A stretch of 64,000 nt of DNA. Source: Arthrobacter glacialis. GTDB lineage: Bacteria > Actinomycetota > Actinomycetes > Actinomycetales > Micrococcaceae. The notes beneath the pieces are model-generated. The model ran no database searches. It was not told the DNA's origin and saw nothing but the letters and a program-made list of their open reading frames with translations. The translations under genes were made by a program, and so were the position numbers. The stretch spans positions 1 through 64,000 of the forward strand of contig NZ_PPXC01000014.1 of NCBI RefSeq assembly GCF_002909445.1, read 5' to 3'. The stretch's first letter is position 1. Each line of letters starts with the position of its first letter. Of the stretch, positions 26,790 through 35,769 are shown piece by piece.

Positions 26790-27800
26790 CTAGCGTGGAT
26801 TGCTGCGGGGCCGGAGCCGGACGGCAGGCAGCACCGGCGCGGGCAGGGGAGCGTCCGTGGGGTGGGCCGGAAGGCCAAAGCGGGGTTCGGCGTCGCCCGC
26901 GTCAGTGCCCGTGCCATCCTGGCCACCCGTTTCGGCGCCGATTTCGCCCTGCCACGCGCGCCTGAACGCGAGAATCTCCTCGTGTGTGCGGCCCACAAAA
27001 TTCCACCACATCACAATGGACTCACCCAACGGCGTCCCGCCAATGAGCAGCAGGCGCACCGGATCTGACCCCGCCACCAGGGTCAGCGTCGCATGCCCCG
27101 GACCCACATAGCCCAGCTCGGCGTAGGACAAGGGCGTTCCAGAAACGCGCACGGCCCCCTGATCCACCAGAATGCCGTGCTCAAAGTCTTCCCGCACCGC
27201 CAGTGTGAGGGTGGCACCGGCGTCGAGCAGGATTTCTGCGCCCAACAGCGGCGTGAAGGTCACAACGGGGGAGGCTTGCCCAGCCAACTCGCCCAGGAAG
27301 ACCCGCAGCTCGGCCCCGGGCAGTGCCAATGCCTCGGGGGCGTAGTGTTCAAAACCGGGATCCGTGAAACGGGCATGCTCGGGCAATGCCACCCACAGTT
27401 GTGCTCCGTGCAGGAGGGTGGTGGCCGGTGTGGAGTATTCGGAGTGGCTGATGCCCCGCCCGGCCGTCATCAGATTCAGCTCACCGGGCCTGACCATGGC
27501 GTGATATCCAGCACTATCGGCGTGCTCAATTTCGCCGGTGAACAGCCAGCTGACTGTCTGCAATCCGGTGTGCGGATGAGGCGGCACGGCCATGCCCCCC
27601 GTGGCGGCGACATTGTCCGGGCCGTAGTGATCCAGGAAGCACCAGGCGCCGATGAGGGAACGCTCCCGCTGGGGCAGTGTCCGCCTCACTGGCATGGCGC
27701 GGGGGCCACCCAGGGGTACTTCACGGGGTTTTAGAACCTCCATGGTGCCGGGAATGCTGGGGCAGGTCAGTTCCGGCGGTGCCGCTTCCAAGTTGCTCAT
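26790..27800 (-). CDS. Pirin family protein
   Basis: Bicupin of 336 aa with the pirin signature: PHPHTGLQTVSWLFTGEIEHADSAG (metal-binding His and Glu), GELNLMTAGRGISHSEYS, and a C-terminal cupin (LLIGGTPLGESIVMWWNFVGRTHEE). Metal residues are the conserved H-x-H, H and E set. Pirins include quercetinase-like dioxygenases and redox-regulated cofactors; the role here is unknown. The start has AAGGAG 5 nt upstream. Confidence 0.9.
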   Translation of the reverse strand: MSNLEAAPPELTCPSIPGTMEVLKPREVPLGGPRAMPVRRTLPQRERSLIGAWCFLDHYGPDNVAATGGMAVPPHPHTGLQTVSWLFTGEIEHADSAGYHAMVRPGELNLMTAGRGISHSEYSTPATTLLHGAQLWVALPEHARFTDPGFEHYAPEALALPGAELRVFLGELAGQASPVVTFTPLLGAEILLDAGATLTLAVREDFEHGILVDQGAVRVSGTPLSYAELGYVGPGHATLTLVAGSDPVRLLLIGGTPLGESIVMWWNFVGRTHEEILAFRRAWQGEIGAETGGQDGTGTDAGDAEPRFGLPAHPTDAPLPAPVLPAVRLRPRSNPR

Positions 27801-28068
27801 GGGACTCCTTCATACTGCAGCGACTAGTGAGCAAGCGGGCACTCAATGCCACAAGCCTAGTGCTTGGCCAAGGGAACGCACGGAGAAATTGTCCTGCGAC
27901 GCATAAGTGCGGCACAGAAAAGGAATGTAGGCTCGAGCTAAATCATCGTAGACTCGTAAAGTTGTCTAAATATTTCACTGGGATGCCTTGTGCGCTGCAG
28001 CAGACTTGTGCAGCTGTTTCCCTTAGACTTTTTCAGTCCACAATTGCCCTCTTTAGATTGGACCGCGG

Positions 28069-29526
28069 GTGGATCTCACCTTCATGGTTGTGCTTGTCAT
28101 AGCACTAGCCCTTTTCTTTGATTTTACGAACGGCTTTCATGACACCGCCAACGCGATGGCTACACCCATTGCCACAGGCGCCATCAAGCCCAAGACAGCC
28201 GTGGCACTGGCCGCGATTCTTAACCTTGTGGGTGCGTTTCTCTCCACGGAAGTAGCTAAGACCATCTCCGGCGGCATCATCAATGAGGGCGGGCCCAACG
28301 GCGTTGCGATCACCCCCGAGATGATCTTTGCCGGCTTGATGGGTGCTGTGCTGTGGAATCTGTTCACGTGGCTTCTTGGCCTCCCTTCCAGCTCCTCACA
28401 TGCCCTGTTCGGCGGTTTGATTGGTGCAGCCATTGTGGGCACCTGGTCATTCGGCGCAGTGAACTTCATGGTGGTTGTTTCCAAGGTGCTGCTGCCAGCA
28501 CTGCTGGCCCCCGCCATCGCCGGTCTGGTGGCCTTCCTGTGCACCAAGATGGCCTACTCCATCACCAAGCGTTCAGACCCGGATTCCGGTGACAAACTCA
28601 CCCAGAAGCGCGGCGGTTTCCGCCGCGGCCAGGTCTTCAGCTCCTCGCTGGTTGCTTTGGCCCACGGCACCAACGACGCCCAGAAGACCATGGGTGTCAT
28701 CACCTTGGTTCTGGTTGCTTCGGGCCTCCAGCAGGCTGGCACCGGTCCGCACTTCTGGGTCATTGCCACCTGTGCCATTGCCATCGCAGCCGGTACTTAT
28801 GCCGGCGGTTGGCGCATCATCCGCACCCTAGGATCCGGTCTGACAGACGTCAAGCCCGCACAGGGCTTCGCGGCCGAAACCAGCACGGCAGCCGCAATTT
28901 TGGCCTCCAGCCACTTGGGCTTCGCGCTCTCCACCACGCATGTAGCCTCCGGCTCCGTGATTGGTTCGGGCCTGGGCCGCAAGGGCGCAACTGTCCGCTG
29001 GGGCGCCATTGGCAAGATCGGCATCACGTGGCTGTTGACGCTCCCCTCTGCGGCCTTGGTGGGCGGCTTGGCTGCCCTGCTGATCCGCACCGGCACCGTT
29101 GGCATTGTCATTGTTGCCGTACTGGGGCTGAGCGCCATCATCTTCATGTTCATCGTTTCCCAGCGCGAAACCGTTGACCACAGCAATGCGATCAGCGACG
29201 TGGATGCTGTGGGCGAGGCCCTGCACATTCCCAGCAGGAAGGAACGTGAGCGTCTGGCCGCCAAGGCCCGTGCCGCGGAAAAAACCGCAGAGAAGGCCGC
29301 CAAGCGTGCCGCCGAGGCTGCTGCGATTCGTGCCACGGCCCAGACCGCACTGGACAAGGCCGACACAGCCGTCCTGAAGGCCATGACCAAGGCCGCCGAG
29401 CCGCCCAAGGCCCGGGTCAAGTCGGCTGCCGCTCCCAAGCCCAAGGTGAAGGCTCCGCCGGCTCCCGGGGATACTGACGTTCCCGGGGTTGACGATGAGA
29501 CTGCCGCCACGAAGGAGATGCCATGA
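28069..29526 (+). CDS. PiT-family inorganic phosphate transporter with charged C-terminal tail
   Basis: Membrane transporter of 485 aa. Signatures are FDFTNGFHDTANAMATPIATGAI near the start and the mirrored GQVFSSSLVALAHGTNDAQKTMG in the second half (both contain the GFHDTAN / AHGTNDAQK PiT motifs). About ten membrane helices end near residue 365, followed by about 115 residues rich in Ala, Lys and Glu (RLAAKARAAEKTAEKAAKR) that probably form a cytoplasmic helix or coiled coil. The GTG start has no good Shine-Dalgarno sequence, but TAGATT lies 9 nt upstream. Proton- or sodium-coupled phosphate uptake is expected. Confidence 0.92.
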   Translation: MDLTFMVVLVIALALFFDFTNGFHDTANAMATPIATGAIKPKTAVALAAILNLVGAFLSTEVAKTISGGIINEGGPNGVAITPEMIFAGLMGAVLWNLFTWLLGLPSSSSHALFGGLIGAAIVGTWSFGAVNFMVVVSKVLLPALLAPAIAGLVAFLCTKMAYSITKRSDPDSGDKLTQKRGGFRRGQVFSSSLVALAHGTNDAQKTMGVITLVLVASGLQQAGTGPHFWVIATCAIAIAAGTYAGGWRIIRTLGSGLTDVKPAQGFAAETSTAAAILASSHLGFALSTTHVASGSVIGSGLGRKGATVRWGAIGKIGITWLLTLPSAALVGGLAALLIRTGTVGIVIVAVLGLSAIIFMFIVSQRETVDHSNAISDVDAVGEALHIPSRKERERLAAKARAAEKTAEKAAKRAAEAAAIRATAQTALDKADTAVLKAMTKAAEPPKARVKSAAAPKPKVKAPPAPGDTDVPGVDDETAATKEMP

Positions 29527-29777
29527 TCGACTGGTTCGGATTTTTGACGGTGGCCCTCACCACCTTGGTGGGTGCCGGGTTCGTGGTTGTCATGTACTCA
29601 CTGGGCGTGCGGCTGACGGCTGTGAGCAGCGACGACGCCGAGCACGTCAACCAGACCGCCAAATGGGGCTCCTACGTGTGCTTCGGTTTTTGCGTCGTGG
29701 CTGTTGTGCTGGCCATCATCTTGATCGTGCCGCACCTGAACGAGCCGTTCTTCGCCATGCTGGAGCACTTGTTCTAA
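29523..29777 (+). CDS. Small two-helix membrane protein coupled to the phosphate transporter
   Basis: Protein of 84 aa with two predicted membrane helices (FLTVALTTLVGAGFVVVMYSL and SYVCFGFCVVAVVLAIILIV) and a short loop between. Its ATG overlaps the transporter stop (ATGA), implying translational coupling. Small proteins of this type often accompany pit in actinobacteria; the function is unknown, possibly an accessory subunit. Confidence 0.8.
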   Translation: MIDWFGFLTVALTTLVGAGFVVVMYSLGVRLTAVSSDDAEHVNQTAKWGSYVCFGFCVVAVVLAIILIVPHLNEPFFAMLEHLF

Positions 29778-29788
29778 GAAACGTCTAA

Positions 29789-29849
29789 CGTACGACGCCG
29801 GCCACGTACCTTTCGCACACAGCGGAGGGTACGTGGCCGGCGTCGTACG
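29789..29849. terminator. 22-bp perfect-stem bidirectional terminator
   Basis: Arms at 29789-29810 and 29828-29849 are complementary over 22 bp (begin CGTACGACGCCGG, end CCGGCGTCGTACG) around a 17-nt loop. It sits between the convergent phosphate-transport and thioesterase genes. Confidence 0.85.
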
Positions 29850-29857
29850 GTTAACGG

Positions 29858-30316
29858 TTATCGGGCCAAAATCATGTTGGTGATGCGGCAGGTGGAGAGC
29901 CGGCGGCCCTGCTCATCGGTCATGACCACCTCGTGGGTGGCCAGCGTGCGGCCCAGGTGAATGGGTGTGGCTGTGCCCGTGACCAGGCCCGCGGCGACGC
30001 CCCTGTGGTGTGTGGCATTGATCTCAATACCCACCACCTTGCTGCCCGGTCCGGCATGGAAAGCTGCGGCGAAGGAGCCCAGCGTCTCGGCCAAAACCAC
30101 GTGCGCGCCGCCGTGCAACAACCCCGTGACTTGTGTGTTGCCGTCCACTGGCATGGTGGCAACCATGGACTCCACGGACATGTGGGTGAACACAATGCCC
30201 ATCTTCACCACCAGCGACCCCACGCCATGGCGGCCCAGCATCGGGTGGATTTCTTGGGGAACCCCTGCAGCCAATAGTTCATCGGCCAGGAGATGCGGTG
30301 TGAAATTTTCGCTCAT
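29858..30316 (-). CDS. Hotdog-fold thioesterase (PaaI-like)
   Basis: Single hotdog domain of 152 aa: LGRHGVGSLVVKMGIVFTHMSVESMVATMPVDGNTQVTGLLHGGAHVVLAETLGSFAA contains the HGG-x-ALAE-type thioesterase motif (as LLHGGAHVVLAETLGS). Members hydrolyse acyl-CoA esters, e.g. 1,4-dihydroxy-2-naphthoyl-CoA or phenylacetyl-CoA type substrates. The ATG at 30316 leaves 19 nt to the polA start on the other strand, an unusually tight divergent pair; longer in-frame starts would run into polA. Confidence 0.85.
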   Translation of the reverse strand: MSENFTPHLLADELLAAGVPQEIHPMLGRHGVGSLVVKMGIVFTHMSVESMVATMPVDGNTQVTGLLHGGAHVVLAETLGSFAAAFHAGPGSKVVGIEINATHHRGVAAGLVTGTATPIHLGRTLATHEVVMTDEQGRRLSTCRITNMILAR

Positions 30317-30322
30317 GATGAC

Positions 30323-30328
30323 TAGGCT
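30323..30328 (+). promoter_or_regulatory. -10 element of a leaderless promoter for polA
   Basis: TAGGCT is followed by 7 nt and the GTG at 30336; no Shine-Dalgarno sequence precedes it. Confidence 0.5.
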
Positions 30329-30335
30329 GGCACTT

Positions 30336-33068
30336 GTGAGTGAATCTGCCAAAACGGCCCCCCAGTCCAACGCACCAACCACCCCCGAATCCGGACTGTC
30401 GGAAGACGCAACGCCGCGACTTTTGGTCATTGACGGCCACTCCATGGCTTTCAGGGCTTTTTACGCCATGCCAGTGGACAAGTTTGTTACGCAAGCGGGC
30501 CAGCACACCAACGCCGTCCACGGGTTCACGGCGATGCTGCTGACCATGATCAAGGAGCGTAAGCCCTCCCACGTGGTGGTGGCCTTCGATTTGGACACGC
30601 CCACTTTCAGGTCCTTGGAGTACACCGAGTACAAGGCCGGGCGTAACAAGACGCCCGAGGAGTTTTACGGCCAGATTGATTTGATCATCAAGGTCATGGC
30701 CGCCATGAACATTCCCACCATTTCAGTGGACGGCTTCGAAGCCGATGACATCATCGCCACGCTGGCCGCCCAGGGCGAGGCCGCCGGCTGGGACGTGCTG
30801 GTGGTTTCCGGTGACCGCGACGCCTTCCAACTCATCACCGACAAAGTTTCGGTGCTGTACCCCACCAAGGGCATCTCCGCGATTCCGCCCATGGATGCCG
30901 CATCCGTGGAGGCCAAGTACTTTGTGCCACCCAACAGGTACTCCGACCTTGCGGCCCTGGTGGGTGAAACAGCGGACAACCTTCCCGGGGTACCCGGCGT
31001 CGGGCCCAAGACGGCCGCCAAGTGGATCAACCAGTACGGCGGACTCGAGGGCATCCTGGAGAACCTGGACGCCATTGGCGGCAAGGTGGGCGAGTCCCTG
31101 CGGGCGCACGTGGATGACGTCAAGCGCAACCGCCGCCTGAACCACCTGCTGCGTGACATGGAGCTGCCCGTTCCGCTGGAGCAGACCCTGCTGCAAGCCC
31201 CGGATCGGGACGCCGTGGAGGAATTGTTCGACTCGCTGGAATTCAACCAGCTGCGCAAACGCCTGTTTGACCTCTTTGGGGAGGCTGAGACGGACGACGC
31301 CGGTGAGGCCCACCAGGTGCCCGCCCACCGTGTTGTCACCGAGGCCGCAGCGCTGCAGGCGTGGCTTGCCGTTGACGGCGTATGCGCCGTGGATGTGTTG
31401 AGCGAAAAGCTGGGCCTGGCGCACGAGGCGGTCGGCGTGGCGCTGGTCCGTGCGGATTCTGCTGTTGTGGTGGATTTGCGCACGGCCGACGAAGCGCTGG
31501 AATCGGCGTTGGCTAGCTGGCTCGCTTCCGACGCCACGAAGGTTGTCCACGAGTACAAGGAAGCCCTGAAGGCGTTGTCCGTGCGTGGCTTGTCCCTGGC
31601 TGGAGTCCAGGACGACACCTCCTTGTCCGGCTACCTGATCCAGCCCGATCGCCGCAGCTACGAACTGGCTGAACTAAGCAAGGTCCACCTGAAGGTCGGC
31701 TTCGAAGACAGCGTGCAGGAGTCCAGCGGCCAGCTTGATTTGGGTTTGAGCGAGGACACTTCCTTCGCTGATGCCGTACAGCGCGGCTACGTGGCGCTGC
31801 TGCTCAGTGAGCACTTTGCCCCGCTGCTGGTTGAGCGTGGCGCTGCGGTGCTGTTGCGCGAGTTGGAGCTGCCGCTGGCAGCTGTGTTGGCACAGATGGA
31901 ACTGACGGGCATTGCCATTTCGCAGGAACGTCTTGCAGTCCTGCTGGCCGATTTCACGGCAGCCATGAACGCCGCCCAGGCAGCCGCCTTTGCAGCCATC
32001 GGCCACGAGGTGAACCTTGGCTCGCCCAAGCAGCTCCAGGAAGTCTTGTTTGAGGAACTGGGTCTGCCCAAGACCAAGAAGATCAAGACCGGCTACACCA
32101 CCGACGCCGCCTCCCTGAAGGCATTGCTGGAGAAAACCGGTCATGAGTTCCTGGCCCAGCTCATGGCGCACCGTGAAGCGTCCAAGCTGAAGCAAATGGT
32201 GGAGACACTGAAGAAGTCGGTGGCCGAGGACGGCCGCATCCACACCACCTACGCACAAAACGTGGCAGCCACGGGCCGTTTGTCCTCCAACAACCCCAAT
32301 CTGCAGAACATCCCCGTCAGGACCGAAGAGGGGCGCCGCGTCCGGGACATCCTTGTTGTCAGCGAAGGCTACGAATGCCTGCTCGCCGCCGACTACTCCC
32401 AGATTGAAATGCGCATCATGGCCCACCTCTCCGGCGACGCCGGACTCATCCAGGCCTATGCCGAGGGCGAGGATCTGCACCGCTACGTGGGCTCCCACGT
32501 GTTTGGTGTGGCACCTGCGGACGTCACCTCCGCCATGCGTTCCAAGGTCAAGGCCATGTCCTACGGCCTGGCTTATGGACTGACCAGCTTTGGCCTGTCC
32601 AAGCAGCTGGAAATCTCCGTGGATGAAGCCCGGACACTGGTCAAGGACTACTTTGACAGGTTCGGCGGGGTTCGCGATTACCTCCGCGGCGTAGTGGAGC
32701 AAGCCCGCGTTGACGGCTACACCTCCACCATCGAGGGCCGTCGCCGCTACCTGCCCGATCTCTCCAGCGCCGACCGCCAGCTGCGCGAGCTGGCCGAACG
32801 CATCGCCTTGAACTCACCCATTCAGGGATCCGCGGCAGACATCATCAAGCACGCCATGCTGGGTGTGGCGGGAGAGCTGCAGCGCCAGGACCTCAAATCC
32901 CGCATGCTGCTGCAGGTCCACGATGAATTGATCCTGGAAATCTGGCCCGGGGAACTGGAGACCGTCAAGGCCCTGGTCGTGGAGCAGATGGGATCCGCAG
33001 CGGATCTGCTGGTTCCGCTGGAAGTCCAGCTGGGCCTGGGCGCCAGCTGGAACGACGCCGGGCACTAA
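30336..33068 (+). CDS. polA: DNA polymerase I
   Basis: Family A polymerase of 910 aa. The 5' nuclease domain starts with RLLVIDGHSMAFRAFYAMP and carries GFEADDIIAT and GVPGVGPKTAAKW; the middle domain lacks the DxE metal residues of a proofreading exonuclease (AVDVLSEKLG); the polymerase domain has motif A DYSQIEMR (about 685), motif B RSKVKAMSYGLAYG and motif C VHDELILE (about 862). It fills gaps in excision repair and matures Okazaki fragments. The GTG start agrees with a -10 box 7 nt upstream; two ATGs at 30315/30318 are possible but overlap the divergent thioesterase start. Confidence 0.95.
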   Translation: MSESAKTAPQSNAPTTPESGLSEDATPRLLVIDGHSMAFRAFYAMPVDKFVTQAGQHTNAVHGFTAMLLTMIKERKPSHVVVAFDLDTPTFRSLEYTEYKAGRNKTPEEFYGQIDLIIKVMAAMNIPTISVDGFEADDIIATLAAQGEAAGWDVLVVSGDRDAFQLITDKVSVLYPTKGISAIPPMDAASVEAKYFVPPNRYSDLAALVGETADNLPGVPGVGPKTAAKWINQYGGLEGILENLDAIGGKVGESLRAHVDDVKRNRRLNHLLRDMELPVPLEQTLLQAPDRDAVEELFDSLEFNQLRKRLFDLFGEAETDDAGEAHQVPAHRVVTEAAALQAWLAVDGVCAVDVLSEKLGLAHEAVGVALVRADSAVVVDLRTADEALESALASWLASDATKVVHEYKEALKALSVRGLSLAGVQDDTSLSGYLIQPDRRSYELAELSKVHLKVGFEDSVQESSGQLDLGLSEDTSFADAVQRGYVALLLSEHFAPLLVERGAAVLLRELELPLAAVLAQMELTGIAISQERLAVLLADFTAAMNAAQAAAFAAIGHEVNLGSPKQLQEVLFEELGLPKTKKIKTGYTTDAASLKALLEKTGHEFLAQLMAHREASKLKQMVETLKKSVAEDGRIHTTYAQNVAATGRLSSNNPNLQNIPVRTEEGRRVRDILVVSEGYECLLAADYSQIEMRIMAHLSGDAGLIQAYAEGEDLHRYVGSHVFGVAPADVTSAMRSKVKAMSYGLAYGLTSFGLSKQLEISVDEARTLVKDYFDRFGGVRDYLRGVVEQARVDGYTSTIEGRRRYLPDLSSADRQLRELAERIALNSPIQGSAADIIKHAMLGVAGELQRQDLKSRMLLQVHDELILEIWPGELETVKALVVEQMGSAADLLVPLEVQLGLGASWNDAGH

Positions 33069-33122
33069 CCACACGCCCGAGGGGCCCCACACAGCCGTTG
33101 TTCGTTTACGAAAGGTATCGCC

Positions 33123-34469
33123 GTGCCACAGAGTTATGAACCCGCCATCAGCCGGGCAACCCGGTCATTCCCCTACGAGCTGCGCACTTTTCCGGTGCGC
33201 CGTGTTGACGGAAAGATCTCCCCGGAACTGAGCAAGTGGGCCGAGGCTGTTGCGCTGGGATTCCACGGCGACGCCATGACCGAGGATGCGCTGGCGTTCT
33301 ACATTGCATGCGAGGAAGTCGATGGCCGGATGGTCACCGGCGCCTACTTGAGCGATGCCCAGGCGCCGGTGGGTGCGTGGGATGCGCAGTACCCCGTATC
33401 CACCTATGCGTACCATCGCAAGAACCTGAACGTGGGTGCCGGGACGCTAATGCCTGTCCACCAGATCACTGCCGTGACAGTGCGCCCCAGCCACCGCCGT
33501 CGTGGTCTCTTGCGGGCCATGATGGACTCCGACCTGGCCCAGGCGAAAGCCGCGGGCATCCCCATGGCTGCGCTGACGGCGTCGGAAGCCACCATTTACG
33601 GGCGGTTCGGCTTCGGTGTGGCAACCCACACCAGCACCATCGAGGTGACCGTCAAGGGCGGGTTGGACTTCCTTGTGCCTGCCGCGGCGTCGGTTGGCGT
33701 GGTGGAAATAGCTCCCGTGGGCACCGTGCGGGACCTGCACAATGAGATCTTTGAACGCGTCCATGCCACGTCCTACGGCTCCATTGGCCGCCACGACATG
33801 TACCGGCTGGCCGCCACAGGGCTGGGAAATTACGGCGCCGTCGAGCCGCTGAAGAATGTTCGTGCGGCGCTCCACTATGATGCCAGCGGGGCGGTGGATG
33901 GCTACGTCACCTACAAGCCCAGCGACGACAAGAACCGGTCGGCCGTTGAGATTGTTGACCTCCTCGCCGTCACGGATGCAGCTTATTTGGCCCTGTGGAA
34001 CTACCTGGGTTCGCTGGACCTCATTGACGTCATCACCTGGGACATGGCCCCCGTGGTGGATCCGCTGGAATGGGCCATTGCAGCCAAGCGCCACTACAAG
34101 CGCACGGCCACCGAGGACCATCTTTGGTTGCGCATCCTGGACACCCCCGGCTCCTTGGCCGCCCGTGAATACGCCAGTGACGGCTCCCTGGTGATCCATG
34201 TTGGTGATCCCCTGGGCCATGCCTCCGGGATCTTCCGCATAGAGGTTGTCCATGGGAAAGCCACCGTGACCCGCTGCCCCGAGGACGGATCCGTGGAAGC
34301 GGAGCTCAGCATGGGCGTCAGTGAACTGTCCAGCCTGTACCTGGGCGGCGTAACCGCCAGGGTGTTGTTGGCTGCCGGCCGTGTGCGGGAAATGCGAAGC
34401 GGTTCCGTGGCGGTCTTCGACGCCTTGTTCGCGGCGCCGGAATCCGCCCACTGCATGACCAGCTTCTAG
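33123..34469 (+). CDS. GNAT family acetyltransferase, Eis-like
   Basis: Protein of 448 aa with the Eis layout: N-terminal GNAT domain with the acetyl-CoA loop VTVRPSHRRRGLLRAMM (about 120-136), a second degenerate GNAT domain, and an SCP2-like C-terminal domain ending in Phe, whose carboxylate is used in Eis catalysis (…HCMTSF). Eis enzymes acetylate aminoglycosides or other amines at several positions; the natural substrate here is unknown. The GTG start has GAAAGG 7 nt upstream. It is separated from polA by 54 nt and followed by a palindrome. Confidence 0.85.
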   Translation: MPQSYEPAISRATRSFPYELRTFPVRRVDGKISPELSKWAEAVALGFHGDAMTEDALAFYIACEEVDGRMVTGAYLSDAQAPVGAWDAQYPVSTYAYHRKNLNVGAGTLMPVHQITAVTVRPSHRRRGLLRAMMDSDLAQAKAAGIPMAALTASEATIYGRFGFGVATHTSTIEVTVKGGLDFLVPAAASVGVVEIAPVGTVRDLHNEIFERVHATSYGSIGRHDMYRLAATGLGNYGAVEPLKNVRAALHYDASGAVDGYVTYKPSDDKNRSAVEIVDLLAVTDAAYLALWNYLGSLDLIDVITWDMAPVVDPLEWAIAAKRHYKRTATEDHLWLRILDTPGSLAAREYASDGSLVIHVGDPLGHASGIFRIEVVHGKATVTRCPEDGSVEAELSMGVSELSSLYLGGVTARVLLAAGRVREMRSGSVAVFDALFAAPESAHCMTSF

Positions 34470-34504
34470 CCACCCAGAAACATTGCTGCGCCCTAGCGGC
34501 TTGC

Positions 34505-34562
34505 CTGCGGTTCGGCGGCTTGTGGGCGGTTCGCAAACCGCCCACAAGCCGCCCAGCCGCAG
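34505..34562. repeat. 58-nt palindrome upstream of the DUF559 gene
   Basis: Inner arms of 18 bp (34514-34531 / 34536-34553) pair perfectly around CGCA, with GGCTTGTGGGCGGTT and AACCGCCCACAAGCC at the core; a further 8 bp outside pair after one mismatch. A partial extra left-arm copy (GGCTTGCCTGCGGTTCG) lies at 34498-34514. The core matches the palindrome at 35692-35731. Confidence 0.85.
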
Positions 34563-34689
34563 TTGCAGTGAAGTGAGCCACCGGACAGTGTGCACTGTTC
34601 TTTCCCCCACACGGCTCCTAGAGCCGGAAGTTGTCCACAATCCCTGTTTTCACCCGCGCAATACCGCCCGGACCGCGCAACGATGGGGC

Positions 34690-35682
34690 ATGGACAACAA
34701 TCAACTTGCACACATGGTGGCCTCACGGTGGCCGGCTAAGGCTGTTCGTGGCGTGGCAACCAACAGGATGTTGGAAGCGGCGGGTCTGACACACAAGGTT
34801 TTGACGGCAGCTGTTACCCGGCAGCTTGTTGTCCGTCTCCACCGGGGCGCCTACGTCCAAGGCACCGAATGGTGGAACTTGACACCGTGGGCGCGGGACG
34901 ATGTTGCCCTCATTGCACACGTACTGGCGTCACTCAGCAGTGGTGTATACAGCCATTCGAGCGCCGCCCGGCTCCACGGTCTACGGACATGGGGTTGTGG
35001 AGCCACTGTCCATGTCACCCATGGACAAACCCCCGGCCATGCAAACGGCGGGGCCCGTACTTCCGTGCACCAGCAGGCGCTCGATGCCGGGCACGTGGTC
35101 ATGAAGCGAATCGGGCCTGTTCAAGTCCCCGTGACATCCATGGCCCAAACCGTCCTCGATTGCGCACGTCTGTTCCGCCTCGAGCCCGCTGTCATCATCG
35201 GTGACCATGCGGTCAGGAAGGGCCTCTTGATTCCTGACTTGCAGCGGCTCCTTGAGGCCAGTGAGGTCAAGCGGGGCTCGGCCCGGGCCAAACGGACACT
35301 TGACTTCTTGGATCCACTCAGTGAATCGGCAGGGGAGTCCCGCACTCGGGTGTTCCTGGCCGCCACAAAATTGCCCATGCCGGAACTGCAAGTCACCATC
35401 ACCACCCGGCATGGGGTGCACCGGGCGGATTTTGCGTGGCGGGAGTTCCGGTTGATCCTGGAGTTTGACGGCTGGGGCAAGTATTTCGACTACCGGCCCA
35501 CCGCCGAGGCGATTGCCCTGGAGCGCCAGCGCGAAAAGGACCTCATGGAACTGGGCTGGAGCTTTATTCGCATTAGTTGGTCCGATTTGAATGATCCCGC
35601 AGCCCTGGAAGCAAGAATTCGGGCTGCATTGCTCCGTGCGGGCGCCACATTGCCGGCCCGCCGGACAACATTCTTCGCATAA
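34690..35682 (+). CDS. AbiEi-like winged-helix / DUF559 endonuclease-like protein
   Basis: Protein of 330 aa. The N-terminal part resembles the AbiEi antitoxin winged helix (LEAAGLTHKVLTAAVTRQLVVRLHRGAYVQ) and the following SHSSAARLHGL segment of the same family. The C-terminal part has the DUF559/Vsr-like PD-(D/E)xK nuclease pattern: HRADFAWREFRLILEFDG (Asp and Glu), then ERQREKDLMELGWSFIRISWSDL. No AbiEii toxin gene is adjacent. Start ATG 34690 has only a weak GGGG upstream. The gene is enclosed by two related palindromes. Nuclease activity is a family inference. Confidence 0.75.
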   Translation: MDNNQLAHMVASRWPAKAVRGVATNRMLEAAGLTHKVLTAAVTRQLVVRLHRGAYVQGTEWWNLTPWARDDVALIAHVLASLSSGVYSHSSAARLHGLRTWGCGATVHVTHGQTPGHANGGARTSVHQQALDAGHVVMKRIGPVQVPVTSMAQTVLDCARLFRLEPAVIIGDHAVRKGLLIPDLQRLLEASEVKRGSARAKRTLDFLDPLSESAGESRTRVFLAATKLPMPELQVTITTRHGVHRADFAWREFRLILEFDGWGKYFDYRPTAEAIALERQREKDLMELGWSFIRISWSDLNDPAALEARIRAALLRAGATLPARRTTFFA

Positions 35683-35691
35683 ATGCGCCCG

Positions 35692-35731
35692 GGCAGCTTG
35701 TCGGCGGTTCCCGAACCGCTGACAAGCCGCT
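35692..35731. repeat. 40-nt palindrome downstream of the DUF559 gene
   Basis: Arms AGCTTGTCGGCGGTTC / GAACCGCTGACAAGC pair with one G-U around CC, extended outward with one mismatch. A partial extra right-arm copy (CCGACAAGCC) lies at 35738-35747. It starts 9 nt after the DUF559 stop and is related to the palindrome at 34505-34562. Confidence 0.8.
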
Positions 35732-35769
35732 GCAACGCCGACAAGCCCGGAAACCGCAGATGTAAACCG

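Noticed and set aside
34505-35731. Insertion-sequence interpretation of the DUF559 locus
   Set aside because: No transposase and no flanking target duplication could be seen, so it is reported as a bracketed gene rather than as an IS.
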